A DNA stretch of 7,712 nt from an uncultured Gammaproteobacteria bacterium (lineage in GTDB: Bacteria; Pseudomonadota; Gammaproteobacteria; GCA-001735895): NCBI GenBank assembly GCA_937980285.1, contig CALJQI010000241.1, positions 1 to 7,712 on the forward strand. The letters run 5' to 3'. The notes beneath the pieces were generated by a model. The model saw nothing but the letters and a program-made list of their open reading frames with translations, was not told where the DNA came from and did no database searches. This document shows positions 6,819 through 7,712 of this stretch, in pieces; position 1 is the stretch's first letter; the number at the start of each line of letters is the position of its first letter. The translations under genes were made by a program, and so were the position numbers.

Positions 6819-7712
6819 TCAGAACGGCGCTGCGATCTGGCGCGCGCTGCTCAGCCAGACGCTTTTGGTTTGCAGGAAGTTGCGCATTCCTTCCCAACCG
6901 TTTTCACGGCCATAACCGCTTTGCTTGTAACCGCCCACCGGCGACTGGGTGCAGGCGTCGAAGTAATTGTTGATATAGACGGTTCCGGCTTCGAGCCGAT
7001 TCGCCAGTGCGAGCGCGCGCCGGTGATCCTCGGTCCATATGCCGGCGGCGAGCCCGAAACTGGAGTCGTTGGCAATTTCGACAGCCTCTTCTTCGGTTTC
7101 GAAGCGCATCACCGCGAGCACCGGGCCAAAGATTTCTTCGCGTGCGAGCGGCATCTGCGGCGTTACCCCGGTAAAAATGGTGGATTCGATAAACCAGCCT
7201 TTGACGCCATCTGGATTAACCGCATTGCCGCCACAGGCCAGGGTCGCACCGCTTTTTTTAGCGCGTTCGATATGACCGAGCACCCGCTCGAAATGGGTTC
7301 GGTTGGCAATCGGGCCGATGCTGGTGGCGGCATCGTTGGGGTCACCGAGCCTGGCGCGTGCCGCGACCTCGAGCAGCTTTCCGACAAAGGTGTCGTAAAT
7401 GCCCGCCTGCAGCAGCAGGCGTGATCCGGCGATGCAGCTTTGCCCGGCGGGGGGGAAAATACCGCCGCAAACACCGTTAACGGTGTCTTCCAGTCGCGCG
7501 TCATCGAACACCAGTTGCGGTGATTTACCGCCGAGTTCCATGGTCACGCTCTAGATGGTTCTGGCAGCTGACGCCGCCACCCGCGCGCCACCGTCGACCG
7601 AGCCGGTAAAACTGATCTTGCGCACCAGTTCGTGCGTTACCAGGGGTTGGCCGACTTCCGCACCGAAGCCGGTCACGGTGTTGATGACACCGCTGGGCAA
7701 GTCGGCGTCCTC
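6819..7712 (-). pseudogene. Aldehyde dehydrogenase, C-terminal part, interrupted by in-frame TAG
   Basis: Codons 1-53 from the window edge, read by hand, give the Rossmann part: GVINTVTGFG, then KISFTGSVDGGARVAASA. Codon 54 is TAG (7553-7551). Reading continues in the same frame for 243 codons to a TGA at 6821-6819. Downstream lie the glutamate motif MELGGKSP (general base codon 7538-7536), the catalytic cysteine in GQSCIAGSR (codon 7436-7434), the cofactor motif EEIFGPV and the C-terminal GGYKQSGYGREN. No residue is otherwise lost. The family oxidises aldehydes to acids with NAD(P)+; the substrate is unknown. About 190 N-terminal residues lie outside the window. Relatives usually have lysine where the TAG stands, so one AAG-to-TAG change would explain it. 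Restart at GTG 7547 or ATG 7541 would give a product without most of the NAD domain. It could be a young pseudogene, a sequencing error, or less likely read-through. Confidence 0.8.

Noticed and set aside
7551..7553. TAG in ALDH as pyrrolysine or another programmed recoding
   Set aside because: TAG ends four other genes here, no pyl gene is in view, and ALDH has no known need for pyrrolysine at this site. A mutation or read error is simpler.
1..7712. CRISPR arrays, tRNA genes, insertion sequences, phage or toxin-antitoxin genes
   Set aside because: I looked for regular repeats, cloverleaf-like stems, transposase motifs and terminal inverted repeats on both strands and found none.

Overview
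The window is a gene-dense, moderately GC-rich stretch of bacterial chromosome. It carries eight genes, all on the minus strand, so transcription runs from the high-coordinate end to the low one. The YjbB-type phosphate transporter with a fused PhoU-like domain, the NadC sequence and the DUF4019 protein fit a gammaproteobacterium best. This is judged from remembered family sequences, not from a search. There are no tRNA or rRNA genes, CRISPR repeats, insertion sequences or phage genes, and base composition does not shift in any way that suggests recent transfer.

Layout in transcription order: (a) 7712-6819, the C-terminal ~60% of an NAD(P)+-dependent aldehyde dehydrogenase, interrupted by an in-frame TAG at 7551-7553 and entering from outside the window. 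(b) 6802-5081, a CLC-family anion channel/transporter with two C-terminal CBS domains and a heavily altered anion filter. (c) 5021-4194, nadC (quinolinate phosphoribosyltransferase), followed after 15 nt by (d) 4178-3240, a ten-helix EamA/DMT transporter with a TTG start. (e) A 181-nt AT-rich intergenic region (3239-3059) with an extended -10 promoter and a perfect 12-bp palindrome, leading into (f) 3058-1361, the YjbB-like Na/Pi transporter. (g) A short cluster of a GFA-fold zinc protein (1278-808), a small secreted DUF4019 protein (788-372) and a GNAT acetyltransferase (311 to beyond the window).

The likely transcription units are ALDH-clc, nadC-eamA, yjbB alone, and gfa-DUF4019-GNAT. The genes do not form one recognisable pathway; this looks like ordinary housekeeping and transport sequence. 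Three points deserve a second look. First, the CLC protein has lost the gating glutamate (Tyr), the internal proton glutamate (Val), the filter serine and the filter phenylalanine, but keeps the filter tyrosine. Second, a single amber codon interrupts an otherwise intact ALDH, in a genome that uses TAG as a normal stop. Third, the yjbB promoter combines a strong extended -10, no clear -35, and a palindrome centred near -41.5 that matches the GntR/HutC operator pattern. I see no clear previously undescribed multi-gene system.
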